NCBI RefSeq assembly: GCF_050436995.1
Contig: NC_134766.1
Location: forward strand, 5,084,001-5,148,000
DNA from: Anticarsia gemmatalis
Lineage: Eukaryota; Arthropoda; Insecta; Lepidoptera; Erebidae
Direction of reading: 5' to 3'
Length of the DNA stretch: 64,000 bases
Positions 22,141-34,500 of the stretch are shown piece after piece. Below the pieces are notes generated by a model, which did no database searches, was not told the origin of the DNA, and worked only from the letters and a program-made list of their open reading frames with translations. A program made the translations under genes and the position numbers. Each line of letters opens with the position of its first letter. Position 1 is the first letter of the stretch.

Positions 22141-25100
22141 GGGTGGATTCGTCCCCTTCGTTTGCCCAAATATATTTTTTACCCTTGTGATTATAGCTGC
22201 AGTGCATGACGTGGCTACGTTATTTATGTGTGTTCGTAAACAATGCTGTTTGAAGATTAGAGTGTGAACAATGAACTAGGATTTTGTGAACTATTGTTTT
22301 GTGTGGTGAGGAAGGAAATGAAAGAATTCAGTAGTGTATATTTATTTTTATACGTTATATTTCTGTTATAAAAGAAAGATAAATATTTATTCACAATACC
22401 TACTATTATAAAGGGTTTTAACCTATTGCGTTATATTATATCGTCACACTACACGAATAAACATTTCTAATATGTCATACTGTATTAGAGCTTTGAAATA
22501 TAATGGTTATGAAATAATTATACAAAAGTTACAAAACAAAAAATGAGAAAGATTTCTAAAATATTCAACCAAATGTATCAATCATTGCGTTAATCTCAAT
22601 ATTACGGTAACATGAAGCCAATACGTTTACAAATAACTTGAATAAAATATGTTTCTTTCAGCTTTCAGCACACACGAGTTATCAGTCAGGCTTTTGTAAG
22701 TTCCTAGGCATTCTAATAAATGGATTCATATTCCATGCCGGGCCGCCTCATAAATCATTTTTATTTCGTGCCGCTACCAGAGATAACTAAATTACATTTT
22801 TTCGGGATATCAGTTAATATGCCTACGTATTTTTATTGAAGCAAATATTTTTGGAACCAATATTGAAGGATAAAGCTTTATGGAATAGTTTCTTGAAATT
22901 ATTCAGTCAAATAGAAGAATCTAACTTTAGTGACTGATCTTTCTACTATTGTTGTTTCTTTGTTAACACTCTTCATGATAATTGACATAATATATTATGA
23001 TTTGTGGCTGGTTTTACTATTTCTGGTTTGATAGCTTATCAAGTAAAAAAATAGTCTATCTGATAGGTTTATCAAACACTTAGTAGTCGTAAAACTTTAA
23101 AAGTTTTATATTTATCTAACAAATGAAATATCAAAAAAAAAATTTTACTTATATCCAATTTTTATCATCCAATTGTCAAACACTAGCTAGAAAATTTCCG
23201 TGCCAAATCTTTGCAAAACATGTTTTCCGCGAAAATACCTGATTTCCTTTATTTTCTTAAAGCGGTGTCTAAGTGGTAGGGGTGTGGAAGCCGGTGAAAT
23301 ATGGCCAGACGCATAATCGATCCGCCTCCCTGCGTCCAGTGCCAAACAATACCTAGCCACTTGGCTGCCAGATACAACTGTGTTATTGTGGAGTGTAGTA
23401 CGCTTAATTGTCTGTATTGTTCTAGAATATTATAGATATAATGATTTTATCGTTTGGTTATTTTATTCGCTGTAAGAATGACAATCTGAAACAGAATCTT
23501 TTCTGTGATTCGGTGACACTATTTTGCGTTGTGTGTTTGTTTTTTAGTCTAAACTGCATTAGGTTGCACGGTACAAACCTCTTTATTTAGATTTATGTGG
23601 ATTAGGTGCATTTTTGCGTGTGTAAAGCATAAGTAAAGATATTATTAATCAAATATTTTTTTAGAATAGTATAATAATTGATAAAGGACTCAACTGGCAA
23701 TAACTCCATTTCTAAATTTCCTTTGGTTTTTTTCCGCTTTGGAATAAAGAATCTCTACTTTCTCGAGTCAAAATCAAGATTTGATGTTAAACAAACCAGT
23801 CAACATTATAACGTATTCAAATATGTAATCCTCAGTTATTAATTCGCAAACACATTAATTCGTGCATATTACATTCGCTCCACTTACATCATATTTGTCA
23901 AGTAACATTTCAACGTTCTAATGTGACTAAATCCAATAACATGAGCCGTAATATGAAATCCCTACAAATTTCAAATGTAGCCAATTTATGTAGAAATAGA
24001 AAATGGTTATGTAAGTTATTACTTAGTTGTGTAATAAAATCAAGGAAACTGAGGATTGAAAGGTTTAGATTTAAACCGTATCGTTACAGAACTTATGAGA
24101 TACTAGCTTTTACCGCGGCTCTGCTCGCATACAAACTTTCATTCCCTTTTTCAACCACTTAAAGGTTAATTTTTGAAAAAAGAAGACTTTTTTTGTCGAT
24201 TTTTCGACTATATCCAAAATAAATATAATCGAAATCGTTATAGCGGGTTTGCAGTAAAGCCCTTTTTTAAAACACTTTCGCATTTAATTAATCTCAGGCT
24301 ATTATTTTTCCTGTCACGATTCTAGTAATTGTTTATTTCCAGATTAATTGTACAAATTATACTACATTTTGGAAGGTATTTTCTGACTGCTGAATAAATG
24401 TTGCCCTATCAATGCAACAACTAATGGTACCACGGAAAACCGACAAAGTAAACCATTTTAATTTCAAATTATCATTGCAAAGCATTCCAATAATAAGTAG
24501 CTTTGAACTTTCAGTTACACATTTAGTATATCAATAAAAAAGCTCTAACATGTGCATGTCCATGCTTAATTTAATTAAAAAAACACTATTCCATTAGCAG
24601 GTTTCCAGTCATATCGTTCGTGACTATTATTTCATTTGCTTGCATCACATTGAGTGCGTCTATAATGGCCCCTGCACATATTGGTTTATTGGACTTTTAC
24701 AGTATACGATACGAGTACGATTTGTTGAACGAGTTTTGCAGTTTTGTGATTTATTGAAAAAAGTATTTATGGATTATGTATTAAGTGATCATTTTGAAAA
24801 GTAAAATGAAAATGAGTGCTGTTTCTTTGTATAACGAGAAAAATCAAAACAACTGCCAAATAACTTACTAAACTTGACGTTTATCTGATCTTATCTTGTC
24901 TGTATAATCATTTCTAGAACCTATAAGTTAGTATAAGGAACAAAATAAAGTCAAAAGTTCAAAACCCATTCAACAAACCTTTAATTCTTTACAGAGAGAT
25001 TAACTTACTCTTTTTTGATATTAAGTAAAGATACAGATAATAATTTGAATATCATAACTTTTAAACTCTCGCGTTGCATGTTTATATAACATGTTTTATA

Positions 25101-25613
25101 TATAAAATAATTTAAATAGCTTTGAATTTTTAAAGCTTCTTACCGGTATCGTGTCGGTTCCGTGTCGTCTATTATAAACTCCCCCAATCTTCACCCCATC
25201 AAACACGTTAGGGGCTCAGCACACGTGTATGACCTCACACATGATTTATATTTACGCCATGCATTCAATAGGTGTTCTCTTACAGATCCTATTGCATTAG
25301 TAATTGAAAATATTTCATTAATTTCTCTATGGGGTGAAAAAGGGCTGGACTGATATTTAGGGGAGGTTTATAGTGTTATAGGAAAGTATAAATCAATCAT
25401 AATAATAGCTTTTGATGGTGATGCTTTTGTTTTCAATATTTTTTTTTGTAATTGAATTTTGAGAGTGCTGCGTGAAATCAAATTTAATATAGGTAGAAAT
25501 GAATGTATGTTTTAATTTGGTTAAATGTAGCACTCTCAATTAATTGGACGAATGCATACTGAATAACGTTATATTACGAAAAAAAAACTAGTTTATTTTG
25601 CATTATAATGTCC

Positions 25614-25705
25614 TTAACCCGCACTAGCGTAGTGAATTCTAGGCCTAACCTCATCTTCGTTTGGGAGGAAACCCTTGTAAAGCAGTGGGACAGTCACGGG
25701 TAAAA
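25614..25705 (+). repeat. CCCAGCAGTGGGA-type repeat
   Basis: 'taacccgcactagcgtagtg', 'tctaggcctaacctcatctt', 'tttgggaggaaacccttgta' and 'agcagtgggacagtcacggg'. Diverged member of a lepidopteran repeat found about a dozen times in this window. Confidence 0.5.
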
Positions 25706-26204
25706 AAAAATGTTTTTGGTTGTACAAAGCTTTCTAAAAATAGTCGATATACAAATGATTAAGTATAATATCTGTTTAGTTATTAGTTATATAGTACTCG
25801 TAACTATGTTTAACCAAACAAAATGTGTACATACTATTAGTTTCGCAACTTAAAGGTTTATATGTATTTCTTCCTTTACCTCAATATTTACCATCAACAT
25901 TTGCCAATTTACAAAACATACAAACGCTTCATTGCCTGTAAAAAGTACCCTTCTAACATATGACGTCATTAGCCATTAAGTAAGAAGCAAACGAGTCGGC
26001 AAAGCACTTCAATTTACTTAATTGTCCAACATACTGGAACTCATGCCGTATACTCTTCAATTATACAAATTACTGCTCCGTGGTTTTCTGTTTCTGTGCT
26101 ACTTGTAACGTTAACGAAATATTTTGCTTATGACGTTTCTTAGGGTTTGTTGTTATACGGTATTTGTACTAAAAACATAGAAAGTACTTGTAAGTGTAAA
26201 ATTA

Positions 26205-26430
26205 TTAGGTTGGAGAAAAAGTATTTTCGCATTATAGTATGTATGAACTTGTAACTTTTTTTTGTAGAGAAAAGATTTCTCTACAAAAAAAAGTTCGATA
26301 ATTGGGTAAATCATGAGCTCACTGAAAGAAACCTAATGAACCGTGTACTCATTTGTGATCCTTGAAGCCAAAGAGATTTTAATACAAGTTCATACATACT
26401 ATAATGCGAAAAGACTTTTCCCCGACCTAA
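26205..26430. mobile_element. Mariner-type MITE (226 bp) with TA target duplication
   Basis: Left end TTAGGTTGGAGAAAAAGTAT, right end (inverted) TTAGGTCGGGGAAAAGTCTT. The inverted repeats run nearly 50 bp through 'cgcattatagtatgtatgaa'. TA flanks both sides (26203-26204, 26431-26432). The TTAGGTTGG-type terminus is that of mariner-like elements. No transposase remains. Confidence 0.8.
26249..26297. repeat. Hairpin inside the mariner MITE
   Basis: AACTTTTTTTTGTAGAGAAA pairs with TTTCTCTACAAAAAAAAGTT around a 4-base loop, an independent fold-back in the left half of the MITE. Confidence 0.8.
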
Positions 26431-26560
26431 TATAATGAATAAGAATCTACTATTACAAATCTGTAACCATTTTACAGTGTAATGGACTGACCAAATTTGG
26501 TCAAATATGGAAGAACTTACGTTACGTTAACATGACTAAACGGGTCTTTGCGTGTCTATC

Positions 26561-26625
26561 GTGGCGGGGTATGGCACAGGAAAGCCTTTGCCCAGCAGTG
26601 GGACACATAAAGACCTAATAAAAAA
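26561..26625 (+). mobile_element. 3' tail of a non-LTR-type element (CCCAGCAGTGGGACA...TAATAAAAAA)
   Basis: 'gtggcggggtatggcacagg', 'cctttgcccagcagtgggac' and 'agacctaataaaaaa'. Ends in an A-run, as a retroposed 3' end would. Same tail type at 60870. Confidence 0.45.
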
Positions 26626-29600
26626 GTAGAAAAGCTGAGTATGAAGACTATTTTTTATTTTAAATTCGCACAGAAACAAACTAATTTTGTTACGTATAGT
26701 TTGCAACGTAATAGTAGCAACATATTCTGTCACTGTTCCTGAAAATGTGGACTCGTAAATTCAGGATCTCATTTAAAATTTACTGGTTCACATAGAACAT
26801 GTTGTGTAATGTACCGAGTGCATTGCTACTAACATTGTATGATGTGACCTGGGTTTGTTTCCCACATAAATATTTTGCTCATAACTTACTTGAATGTATA
26901 ATACTATACTTTGTTTTTGTTTCACAAAATTGCAGTTTCCGCCATTTTAGTTCGTGTGTGTCGCTCTTACTTGCTTACGTCTTTGTAAGTAAAGTATTAA
27001 TTTCGTTGTCTCAAAAATGACTATGATTATTTTATCCAGAATGACTTTTTAATGTACTTATCAAGATACACAAATTTAATTAACGCATACTATAATTCAT
27101 TCTTAGAAATATATCAATAAAAAACAAAAAGGACAATCAAAAACCTAAACAAAATGCTTCATATTCACCTTCCCAATTTTCACAACATGACCCAAATCTC
27201 AAGCCATCAACATTATCGCCCCTAACCCCCGAATTGCACCCTTGAATTTTACCCCCGGATTGTACCCACAATTTAACACAAACCAACCCCCGTACCTCCA
27301 ATAACATAAAGCGTTTTTTTCTGGCAGTTTTACCACTAAAATGTCAGATCAAATTCACCGGTAAAAAGGGTGGAAACGAGGTAAATACAGGGGTTTAAAG
27401 GGCTCTAGGTGTGATCACTTTTACACGTGAAAGGTTTTGAAAATACCCCGGCTGAAGCTTGATGAAAGTTTATTGGACGTTAGGTTTTTAGAGAGAAAAA
27501 GAGTTGGTTTTAGGTGTTTAGTGTGGTCATACGATATTGTTATTGGTATTTAACGATATTGTGTAATAAGCTGGATGTAGAACGTTATTTTTAATATTAA
27601 TATTATTATGATACTGTTATAATTAAATAAAACATTAAAATCAGCAGGCAAGTATTTTTTGTGTGGAGTGACGAACGTCATTTCATAAACATATACAAGG
27701 AAATATAGCTTTATATCATTAAGAAATATGACAACATGCTTACAATTAACGTAAGGAAGAAATTGTAAGTAGAAATATCTAATTAAACTGTTTACTCTTC
27801 TCTCTTAATACATGTAGTATATGTAAGACAAGGACAAAAACATAGTCTCATACATTAAAATGTCCTTTTCATTTGCGTCCATGATTAAGAGGGAGGTAGT
27901 TATTCAAGTTTATGATAGCTAATAAGGCTCCTTTCTAATTAAGGGCTGCTGTTCCATTGTTGACGGAAGCCGGAAGGGTTTTTAACAAAATTACTTGTCA
28001 TGTCGTCTCGCTTGCGGGATATGAGTTGGACGGTTACTATACTTTCTCGCGACGTAATATCGAGCGTCGTCCGATATACTTACGGACTCCAAGCGTTTTT
28101 AGTCGATGTAATGTATGTTTAATTGGACATGTAAAATATTGTATTGAAGTAAAAATTGATCGATAAATGGAAAAGAGTTTAGATTTAAACGTATGTTACA
28201 TAATATGTTAAAACTGAGTTTGATGTATGATGATGTATTCTTCACATGACGTCTTGTGACGTCACGACGGAGACATAAGATCGTGTTTTTTTTTACTTTT
28301 ACTGTCTTATTGTTGGGCAAAGGTCATCCCCAAAAGTTTTCCATCGGTTTCTGTCATTGGCTCCCTCACGCCGATCGTTTAATTTTTTTCAAATTAAATG
28401 TAATAATTATAAACCTAATTGAATATATGAAGGATATAATCATTATAATTTTTTTACGATTTATGCATAATACAGATGAAGCGAAATAAATTTGTACGAA
28501 TCGTAAAAGTGTTGTCTTTGCTCTTTGCCTATCTCCATGGGAAAAAGACGTGATTCTGTGTTTTTTGTTTTTTTGTAGAGTTAAGTCAACTACGTCACAA
28601 GTTTCTAGGTGGTCTTGTTTACATTTTCCAATAGCCTTCATCATGTAGGGGTTGTAACTGGGCGATCGGCCGTTCTATTACGGAGTTATCGGCGGCAAAA
28701 TCTCATTGTTCTGTAGGTCAATCTTCATACAATGTGTGTGTATATGGTGCTGTGTGACGGCCCTGAAACTAAGGCTTTGTTTATAAATATTGATACAAAT
28801 ATAATAGGCTGGTTTGTTTTGAGGCCTATTTTGAATACGTCTGAGAATAAGGTCTATTTTTGTTATGTGTCACAAAATAAATTAAATTGTCAATTTATCA
28901 ATGACTTTTATTTTGAATCAAAATTTAGAATATCGATAAACGGCAACTTCTTGTTATACAGGATGACCACGTAACCTTTTTTTTTTCAAAGTGAAAATAA
29001 TATCTTTTTACGAATTGTTTATTTCGTATATTTGCATGCAGATGTCATGATGTATCCTATCTTTATATGTGCTTTATTTCATGTTGACAATATTGGAAAA
29101 TAGAAATGTTTTTCTCGAATCTGCACTTAAGAACTCTCACAACAAGCCAGTGACAGTTAGCTTGCGATATTAAACTGCCTCGCTATAACTTATTGCAGAT
29201 CCTAGAAATTCTTACGACAAACTTCGGGAACTATTCGTTAAATCTCGTAGGTGTGCAATCGTGAAGAATTTCTACGTGTTATAAGTTACCTACTTATAAT
29301 GTTTTTGACAAAATTGATAGTTTTGCGAATATATTTTAGTATTGTAAAACGCTGACACGGTGTGAATATTTCTGACGGCAGTAGCCTTCATTCCATAAGT
29401 AATTTTGGCAAATTATATCTAAGAAATCTGTCTGAAGCGTTATTGTCATATTTTTTACTACAACTATCGCTTTCGTTGAATTACATTTCTTACGAAAGTT
29501 TTCTGTGGGTATTTTTATCATAGGAATTACCTAATATCAGGAAGAAAAAAAAAACCCATTACATCTTAGGACAACATTCTACCATTTTTGTATCTATTAG

Positions 29601-30004
29601 CCTTGAAATCTAAAACTATATGTTAGTACTATTACTTAATAACTTTAATTACGCTGTATGCTGTTTAATATCTCAAAACACATTAACAATTCAAGACGTC
29701 CTGACAGTTGAATCAATATCATTGGCGTATATAACGCCATATTTATGTGCTTACATTATATAAATACATACGGAGAGTGGGGCATTCATTATCTTAATTG
29801 AATTAGGCCTATAATTAGCACTACGATAGTTATTGGCTGTCTAATTATCATATCTGTTGGTAATTATGTTTAATATAGCTTTGATATAAGTTATATGTGT
29901 ATGTGACATGTTAGAACGCTTTGTCACAATAAAGTTATCATCTTTTGTTTATATATTAAATGATTGGAAAGCTAATTATATCTATATCGCTTGTCCTAGA
30001 TTAA
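26626..30004. other. No exon seen
   Basis: A C-rich stretch (27218-27300: 'cgcccctaacccccgaattg', 'ttacccccggattg') and a G-rich stretch (27364-27411) lie close together. The frame at 27957-28166 is CpG-richer but has no family and no flanking splice consensus. Confidence 0.4.
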
Positions 30005-30107
30005 CGCCCGGTTTCTGAGTACATTTAGCGGAAGTTTATCTATTTAATAGAGATTTTTTAATGAGTTTAAACGACAGATAAACTATCGCTAAATGAACCA
30101 CGTTACT
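30005..30107. mobile_element. Fold-back MITE, degraded second copy
   Basis: 'gcccggtttctgagtacatt', 'tagcggaagtttatctattt', 'atgagtttaaacgacagata' and 'actatcgctaaatgaaccac' match the element at 21309. The outer right arm is lost. Confidence 0.75.
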
Positions 30108-30345
30108 TTAGTTATCGTATCGTCCTTTTGATAAATTTCAGTATTTTTGGCCTAGACTAACTGTTTTCGCTTAGCTGCCGAACCTATGTTAGCAAGATTG
30201 ACGTTGTAAAAACCGCAGAACTGTGCTCTGATTTCGTCATGTGCCCAAAAGGGCCTCGAATACTATCGCACAAATACAAAATAGTAACCATGTAAAGTCC
30301 CACTAAAGTTATTCGAACAAAACAGTTTCAATTCAGTATAGAACC

Positions 30346-30606
30346 ATGGAATCTAATAAGCATCCGTCAATGTTGCCAGTTAATAGTCCACGCGCACGTA
30401 GCGGCACCGAGGCTGGCAACACGCCGAGACCACATCAAACCCCAAGATGGCCGGACCGTCTGTCCGTTACTGCTGGTATTTACTGCCTTTTAGCTATTAT
30501 GCAGATTCTAAGACGTTTGGGAGCTAGGAATATTCGGGAATTTGAGGATTCAAAATGTGTTTGCAACTTTAAGAACAGTAATTTTCGAATTCTCTTCTAT
30601 TCTTAA
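30346..30606 (+). CDS. Unrecognised GC-rich ATG reading frame, possible exon
   Basis: ATG at 30346 in good context (GAACCATGG), with an in-frame TAA about 40 bases upstream. The first 45 codons are much richer in G+C and CpG than the neighbourhood. The product begins MESNKHPSMLPVNSPRARSG and is rich in Pro, Arg, Ser and Thr. The second half is AT-rich and looks non-coding, so if real this is probably an exon ending near 30470-30590. The only donors available there (CTG|GTATTT, ACA|GTAATT) are weak. No family was recognised. It lies about 1 kb upstream of candidate ratchet point 1. It may equally be a CpG-rich non-coding element. Confidence 0.22.
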   Translation: MESNKHPSMLPVNSPRARSGTEAGNTPRPHQTPRWPDRLSVTAGIYCLLAIMQILRRLGARNIREFEDSKCVCNFKNSNFRILFYS

Positions 30607-31380
30607 GGTTACTTGAGGATAGCAATCTAGACCACTGAATCGCTGTCTGGTTGAAAATTAGAAACTTTTTATTAAGAACTTACAAATTTTAATAAAACCA
30701 TAATGGGTAACCTATAGCCTGCTTTAGGAACTTAAGCGCCTATGTGGGCCTTACAAAGGTGCCAATTTGGTTTTGTTTTAGAGACATATTGGTGTTCTGC
30801 ATTGAAGGTAGTCGCCGCAGCACTTTTTTTTACACCTTATAGCACCTACCGTAAATTCCTTTTACGTTCGAATCAAAATAAAATGTTTATTTTAATAAAC
30901 TACTAACTTACCAATAACAAAACAAAGCCTTATTTCTATACTTTGCCACTGTATTTACTCTTTACTCTTCATACAGCAAAAGTTACTAACATGCATACAA
31001 AATTTACTTCCAGCCAGCACACGTCATTTGTAATTCGAACAGCCTCGACACATGCGATACTGAAAGCGCGCGATGATATTTCAAACAAATTTCCGAACGA
31101 ATTTTATCGCAGCCATATTTCTTTTTACATTTTCCGAAGTTAAAATTTAAAGGCGCGAATTTAATATTGTTTTACGTTTTACGCCTGGGTGTGACGTTAT
31201 TGGAAAACGTTTAAGCGTTTTTTTCTTTTACAGTTATTTTATTGTAAGGTTTTTAAATGCTGCTGTATGCTAATATTTTGTCTGTGGTATGCTGAAGACC
31301 TGGTAAATGGGAAAAATTATGTGATTTATACTGTGTCTAATTTTTTTTATATAAATTAGTAATGTTTTTTATTAACCACA

Positions 31381-31430
31381 TTTTTTCTTTGTTTTCAGGT
31401 AAGCGCTATTTACTGTTTGGCCTGTGAAGT
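31381..31430 (+). promoter_or_regulatory. Candidate recursive-splicing ratchet point 1 with a short cryptic exon
   Basis: A pyrimidine tract (TTTTTTCTTTGTTTT, from 31381) ends in CAG at 31396-31398, and GTAAGC begins on the next base (31399). The site is therefore an acceptor and a donor with zero nucleotides between them, as in insect ratchet points. A second donor-like GTAAGA starts at 31429, giving a potential 30-nt cryptic exon (31399-31428) of the sort that can define such sites. It lies on the same strand as, and 19.3 kb downstream of, the donor at 12084. Chance occurrence cannot be excluded. Confidence 0.45.
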
Positions 31431-32025
31431 AAGATAGTGCTTTAGTGAGCACTACACTAGGGTAAAAGTGTAAACTTACTTTAAAACGACAAATCGTATT
31501 ATTATCTTACTAAACTTACTTATCATTATAAAAGGAAGTTTAAAATGGAACCGCGTTACTCTTTAACGCAAAAATTAAAAAGTATTTCAATGAAAGGTCG
31601 TCCACATAAAATTCACAGTATAGATTAACACATAGGATACTCTAAAACCACAGACAGAAGCTAGTACTATAATACACTGCAGTAATCAACACTTTTAGTA
31701 ATTACTATCAAATACCATAACATTTGCATTTATCTAGCGTGAACAATAAATTACCAACTAAATCCGTCGTACTCAAACAGTTCAAACAAACTTGTTCCGC
31801 TATCAAAACTAACACCGGTTTAAAATTAAACAGCTTAGCTCACGAGTCGTCATATTCAGAGTTGAGACAGTTTTATTGTGAAGCTGTATTGTTAGCGTTG
31901 AGTGATTTTATTATGTGTGGATGAAAGGAGGAATCCAAATTATGTTCGTAAATCAGTTTTTGTGAGACAGATATTAAAAAGATAGACAATTACAAAAGTT
32001 GTCTAAACTAAAAAATAATAATGAG

Positions 32026-32150
32026 TTTTGTCTGTCTGTCCATCTATTACGTTTTTATGCATTAACTGACGGACATATTTTGGTATAGCTTGGATGGTCT
32101 AGCTTTCTGGGAATGGATATCAATATAATTTATTTTATCTAGCTAGTCCT
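32026..32150 (+). repeat. Fragment of a GTCTGT-type interspersed repeat
   Basis: 'tttgtctgtctgtccatcta' then 'gacggacatattttggtata' matches the order of the (CTGT)n repeat family seen at 153-430. No ends recognised. Confidence 0.4.
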
Positions 32151-32876
32151 TACGTACGCATTTTTTTTATTGTATCATTGTAAATACATATTATTATGTT
32201 TTTTTTTTTATTGTTAGTCTTGTAATATACATATGTTAGTCACATTTGTATCTAAGTGCACGTTAAAAAGTATATTTAATTTTTAAATCTCGTACTTATT
32301 GCCAAAAAATGGCTATAGGCGACATTCGATAAATTAGATAAAAATATTTTTACAACATTTCAGTAGTTTAATGGCGTTATTGACTTCTTCATCTGTACAT
32401 ACTGTACGAGTACAAGTAATGAAACTTGAAAGTACAGCCTAGACTTTGAAGGCTAACTTTATCCCTACTATGTTATTGTATGTCTATCGGAATTCTTCCG
32501 ATTGGGAGTGAATTCTTGTCGGATGTTCCGTTAAATACTTTTGCTTAGTTCAATAAGAAATGTTTGAAATATCTACCGTTTTCGCAAATTTATCGCTCGC
32601 TTTAATGTTCACTTTACATTCCACGATGATGCTTATTCTTAAACGACTATTAGTGTAGTTATGTTTTGTCTTTTTTACTCCCCGGGCTTTTATCATAGGG
32701 TGGAAAAGGACAAAACATTTTTTTTTATTCTTTACTTTATTTTCACCTGCGACGTTGTCGTGATAAAAAAAAACTACTATTTTTCTTATATTTTCTTTTC
32801 GGAGCGAAAATTTGAGGTGCTTTATATACTGAACTAATAGGTATTGTATTGGTGATAGATTATTATTGATAGACTC

Positions 32877-32945
32877 AGGGTGTAACCCTTATCTCATTCT
32901 AGGAGGAAGCTCTTAGCCAGCGTTGGGATAGTTATAGAGTAAATT
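32877..32945 (+). repeat. CCCAGCAGTGGGA-type repeat, diverged
   Basis: 'gtaacccttatctcattcta', 'ggaggaagctcttagccagc' and 'gttgggatagttatagag'. Related short pieces lie at 2165-2215, 28300-28345, 46343-46366 and 53981-54020. Confidence 0.4.
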
Positions 32946-33249
32946 GATTTTAATTTTATTGTTACATGTTGAATGTCATCAACTGCTATACATGCCACAT
33001 TGTACTAAAATAGAGCTAAAATATTTTTTTCATGAAACTTTGACAGAGTGAGTTAATTCCCGCGATGACAAATTCAATGGTATCATCAGGATGTACTAGT
33101 GATAACATTGTGTTAGCAGTCGGGGACTTTACAGGATTGATAATAGTTTTAAAAACCTATTTTTATAATACATTTTATTTCTTACTCATGCATCTGTTCG
33201 TACAGGAAAAATATGATAATAGATGTGGTAAAAATATGGTTTTACTGTC

Positions 33250-33400
33250 TCTGTGGCCCAGTGGTTAGTGTCACCGTTACCATTGCGACGGAAAGTCGTG
33301 GGTTCGATTCCCATGGGACAATTATTTTTGCGATCTATAAATTGTTGTTTCAGTGTTTCAGTCAGTGTCTTGGTAAGGTCCACCAATAACTTGAGCATTT
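33250..33400 (+). mobile_element. tRNA-derived SINE
   Basis: 'tctctgtggcccagtggtta' (A-box TGGCCCAGTGG) and 'gtcgtgggttcgattcccat' (consensus B-box GGTTCGATTCC) at normal spacing, followed by the 'gacaattatttttgcgatct' tail start shared with the copies at 9380 and 50852. The 3' part is diverged or truncated. There is no acceptor-stem pairing, so it is not a tRNA gene. Confidence 0.7.
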
Positions 33401-34410
33401 TCATAATTTATTTTAATAGTATAGTAATTTTCTTATTACGTATTAAATCATAATCTCCTCTACTTGTCATTTCTAGTCCTACTAACTATTAGTTAATTTC
33501 ACAAATATTCCAAAACAAAATTTCATAAAAGTCTCATTTTCAACAACTTTAAACTATGCAGACAAAACTATGTAAAACATAACCCTATTTTTCTAAGGCG
33601 TCCCACAGACTGGGGGCTGTCAGACAAGTGGTTCACAAGTGTGAGTGATAGGCGCTTGTCACGCGACGCTTCGTGTGCAACTGTCCTTAATAACAGTGCG
33701 GGTACTTGTATACCCCTCTAGGGATGAACTGAAGGTGCTAACGTATTGACTTGGAACTTGATTTGTTGAAATGTATGATTATGTGAAATTAGTTTGTTTA
33801 CGTCATGGTATAATTTAGGGATTTTTTGTGGTGTGTCTGATAGACAGTCAGAGCAAAAGCATCTAGTGTTTTTTTACTTATGTAAGAATTTCTTGTTATA
33901 CACAAACTTGTTGACATGTTAGTTGGTCTTTTTGTTGGTTTTTGTTTCCATTTGGAATGTTTGGAAAGCGTCTCTACTAAAATTATATGATAAAAAGAAT
34001 TATGAAAAATAGGTATTAAGTAAGTACAAGATAAAAGAAAAAAAACCTATATAGTAGAAAACCGAATGTGTTACAAAGCATTAAAATTGCACTCCTTATT
34101 CAGGACAAATATATGAATTCCCAAAATAACTAGTGGCCTGCGCCGGTTTTACTCAAGTTACATCGGATTAACTTCAACTAATTAGACACTTAAACCTTCT
34201 CCACAATCATTACATTAATTTGTGAAAAACACATTTTCATGTGTTCTATACATTTTAACATTATCACGAACAGACAGACAGACAAACATTAAATTTTACA
34301 TATAGAGTCAGTACAACTTATTCCACTATTATCCTTTCCACGGTTCCCTATCATTACGCCAATGTACTAGGAACCATGCCTTACAAGGCTCGAGTTTATT
34401 GTAATAACTA

Positions 34411-34500
34411 GTGTAGTGCCCCGGCGTTGCCCGCGGCGGGACCAAATCGTTGCGCCGTAATGTTACCGGTATTAACTTGACACGCGAACACCGTAATATA
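34411..34500 (-). mobile_element. Possible 3' end of a second Helitron type
   Basis: On the + strand 'ctagtgtagtgccccggcgt' followed by 'tgcccgcggcgggacc'. A CTAG beside a GC-rich, self-complementary stretch is the form of a Helitron 3' end on the minus strand. It pairs naturally with the 5'-like end at 35904. The 1.4 kb between may be one element with later insertions, or these may be two fragments. Confidence 0.4.

Larger units (their letters stand above)
20606..25613. other. No exon seen outside listed repeats
   Basis: A (ATC)n run with 'attggcctgtgttcatctaa' (21585-21620) is a common lepidopteran repeat scrap. A GC-richer patch at 23267-23385 ('aagtggtaggggtgtggaag', 'gatccgcctccctgcgtcca') may be a worn SINE. 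Nothing else. Confidence 0.45.
31431..34410. other. No exon seen after ratchet candidate 1
   Basis: Contains the repeats at 32026, 32877 and 33250. A GC-richer patch at 33595-33725 ('ggcgtcccacagactggggg', 'cttgtcacgcgacgcttcgt') is unmatched. Confidence 0.4.

Noticed and set aside
33250..33330. Possible tRNA gene (good A-box and B-box)
   Set aside because: The acceptor and anticodon stems do not pair, and the sequence continues into a SINE tail shared with 9380 and 50852.
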